A stretch of 64,000 bases of DNA from an uncultured Cellvibrio sp. (GTDB lineage Bacteria; Pseudomonadota; Gammaproteobacteria; Pseudomonadales; Cellvibrionaceae), in NCBI GenBank assembly GCA_946481095.1, contig CAMLML010000001.1:46180-110179 (forward strand). Direction: 5' to 3'. Below, one piece after another: positions 63,348-64,000 of the stretch. The first letter of the stretch is position 1. Every line of letters begins with the position of its first letter. The notes beneath the pieces are model-generated. The model saw only the letters and a program-made list of their open reading frames with translations. It did not search any database and was not told the DNA's origin. Made by a program: the position numbers and the translations under genes.

Positions 63348-64000
63348 ATGTCCGCATCCACAATAGACAAACAATTTCTGGATGAATTGGAATCGAGGGG
63401 GTTGATTGCGCAAACCACTGGGGGTGATGCGTTCGCTCAACATTTGGCTTCTGGTTCACGCACCCTCTACTGTGGCTTTGATCCCACGGCGGATAGTCTG
63501 CATATCGGCAGTCTGGTCCCTCTATTAATGTTGAAGCGTTTTCAGTTGGCGGGTCATAAGCCAATAGCGCTTGTAGGCGGGGCAACAGGATTAATTGGCG
63601 ACCCCAGTTTTAAAGCACAAGAACGAAAGCTCAATACGCCGGATGTGGTTGCCAGCTGGGTTGATAAGCTCCGGAGTCAGGTCAGTCGATTTATTGATTT
63701 CAATTGCGGCGAAAACGCGGCTGAAGTTGTCAACAATCTGGATTGGGTTGGCAATATGAATGTGCTCGATTTTTTGCGTAATGTAGGCAAGCATTTTTCT
63801 GTCAACAACATGATCAACAAGGAATCTGTCAAGCAGCGAATTGAGCGTGAGGGTGAAGGAATTTCGTTTACTGAATTTACTTATATGTTGTTGCAGTCTT
63901 ACGATTTTGCCGAGCTCTATCAGCGTAACCAATGCACCTTGCAAATTGGCGGCAGTGATCAGTGGGGTAATATTACTGGCGGTATAGATTTAACCCGTCG
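63348..64000 (+). CDS. tyrS: Tyrosyl-tRNA synthetase, N-terminal part (runs off the edge)
   Basis: The frame from ATG 63348 runs open to the right edge (217 codons visible). The protein begins [19 protein letters not shown] and shows the class I landmarks: [20 protein letters not shown], with the HIGH-like [16 protein letters not shown], and later [13 protein letters not shown] and [17 protein letters not shown]. The last block binds tyrosine. It charges tRNA-Tyr. GAGGCAGG lies six bases upstream. The KMSKS loop and C-terminal RNA-binding domain lie outside the window. Confidence 0.95.
   Translation, partial: MSASTIDKQFLDELESRGLIAQTTGGDAFAQHLASGSRTLYCGFDPTADSLHIGSLVPLLMLKRFQLAGHKPIALVGGATGLIGDPSFKAQERKLNTPDVVASWVDKLRSQVSRFIDFNCGENAAEVVNNLDWVGNMNVLDFLRNVGKHFSVNNMINKESVKQRIEREGEGISFTEFTYMLLQSYDFAELYQRNQCTLQIGGSDQWGNITGGIDLTR

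Overview
The window reads as a chromosomal segment of a gammaproteobacterium, most likely Cellvibrio or a close relative. The evidence is a poly-serine-linker lipoprotein and a secreted GH5 glycosidase, both characteristic of Cellvibrio, together with gene orders shared with Pseudomonas-type genomes (glnK-amtB-sutA-yifB-rep, hemCDXY, thiE-hemL, argC-erpA-anmK-mepM-tyrS). The genus is inferred from these traits; no marker gene was compared. Coding is dense and moderately AT-rich. I saw no rRNA, tRNA, CRISPR array, transposase or prophage.

Positions 1-20000 hold the end of an exopolysaccharide locus of the exosortase A (XrtA/EpsH) type. It has six putative glycosyltransferases of several kinds on both strands, an O-acyltransferase, a fused ABC exporter/flippase, a secreted beta-helix protein and a DegT-type PLP enzyme. 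These are followed by XrtA with an EpsI-like tail, a Ser-rich Fn3 lipoprotein, and the two-component pair PrsR (sigma-54 activator) and PrsK (histidine kinase). No PEP-CTERM substrate is visible here. Cytochrome c5 follows.

Positions 20500-33400 carry a TonB receptor, Rep helicase, a REC-GGDEF-EAL protein, YifB and UbiK. Next comes a nitrogen block glnK-amtB-glnK with a sigma-54 promoter and an NtrC-like site, then a SutA-like RNA polymerase regulator and a sodium:solute symporter preceded by a possible leader peptide.

Positions 33400-41600 hold hemC-hemD-hemX-hemY, pbpC (PBP1C) with an in-frame palindromic repeat insertion, a short REP-like repeat and a MATE exporter. Positions 41600-45700 are accessory: a signal-less peptidoglycan hydrolase paired with a lipoprotein (possible effector and immunity protein), a DUF1176 protein, two small membrane proteins and RlmJ.

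Positions 45700-57800 hold tamA-tamB, a GH5 enzyme, a membrane protein behind hemL, a putative permuted-papain toxin wedged between hemL and thiE, then thiE, hemJ and a ClC channel. Positions 57900-64000 are a conserved block: argC, a DUF6776 coiled-coil protein, bactofilin, erpA, anmK, an M23 endopeptidase and the 5' part of tyrS, which runs off the right edge.

The points most worth following are the peptidoglycan hydrolase/lipoprotein pair, the papain-like gene inserted between two housekeeping genes, the repeat inside pbpC, the paired P-II genes around amtB, the hairpin on the xrtA start, and the leader region of the symporter.
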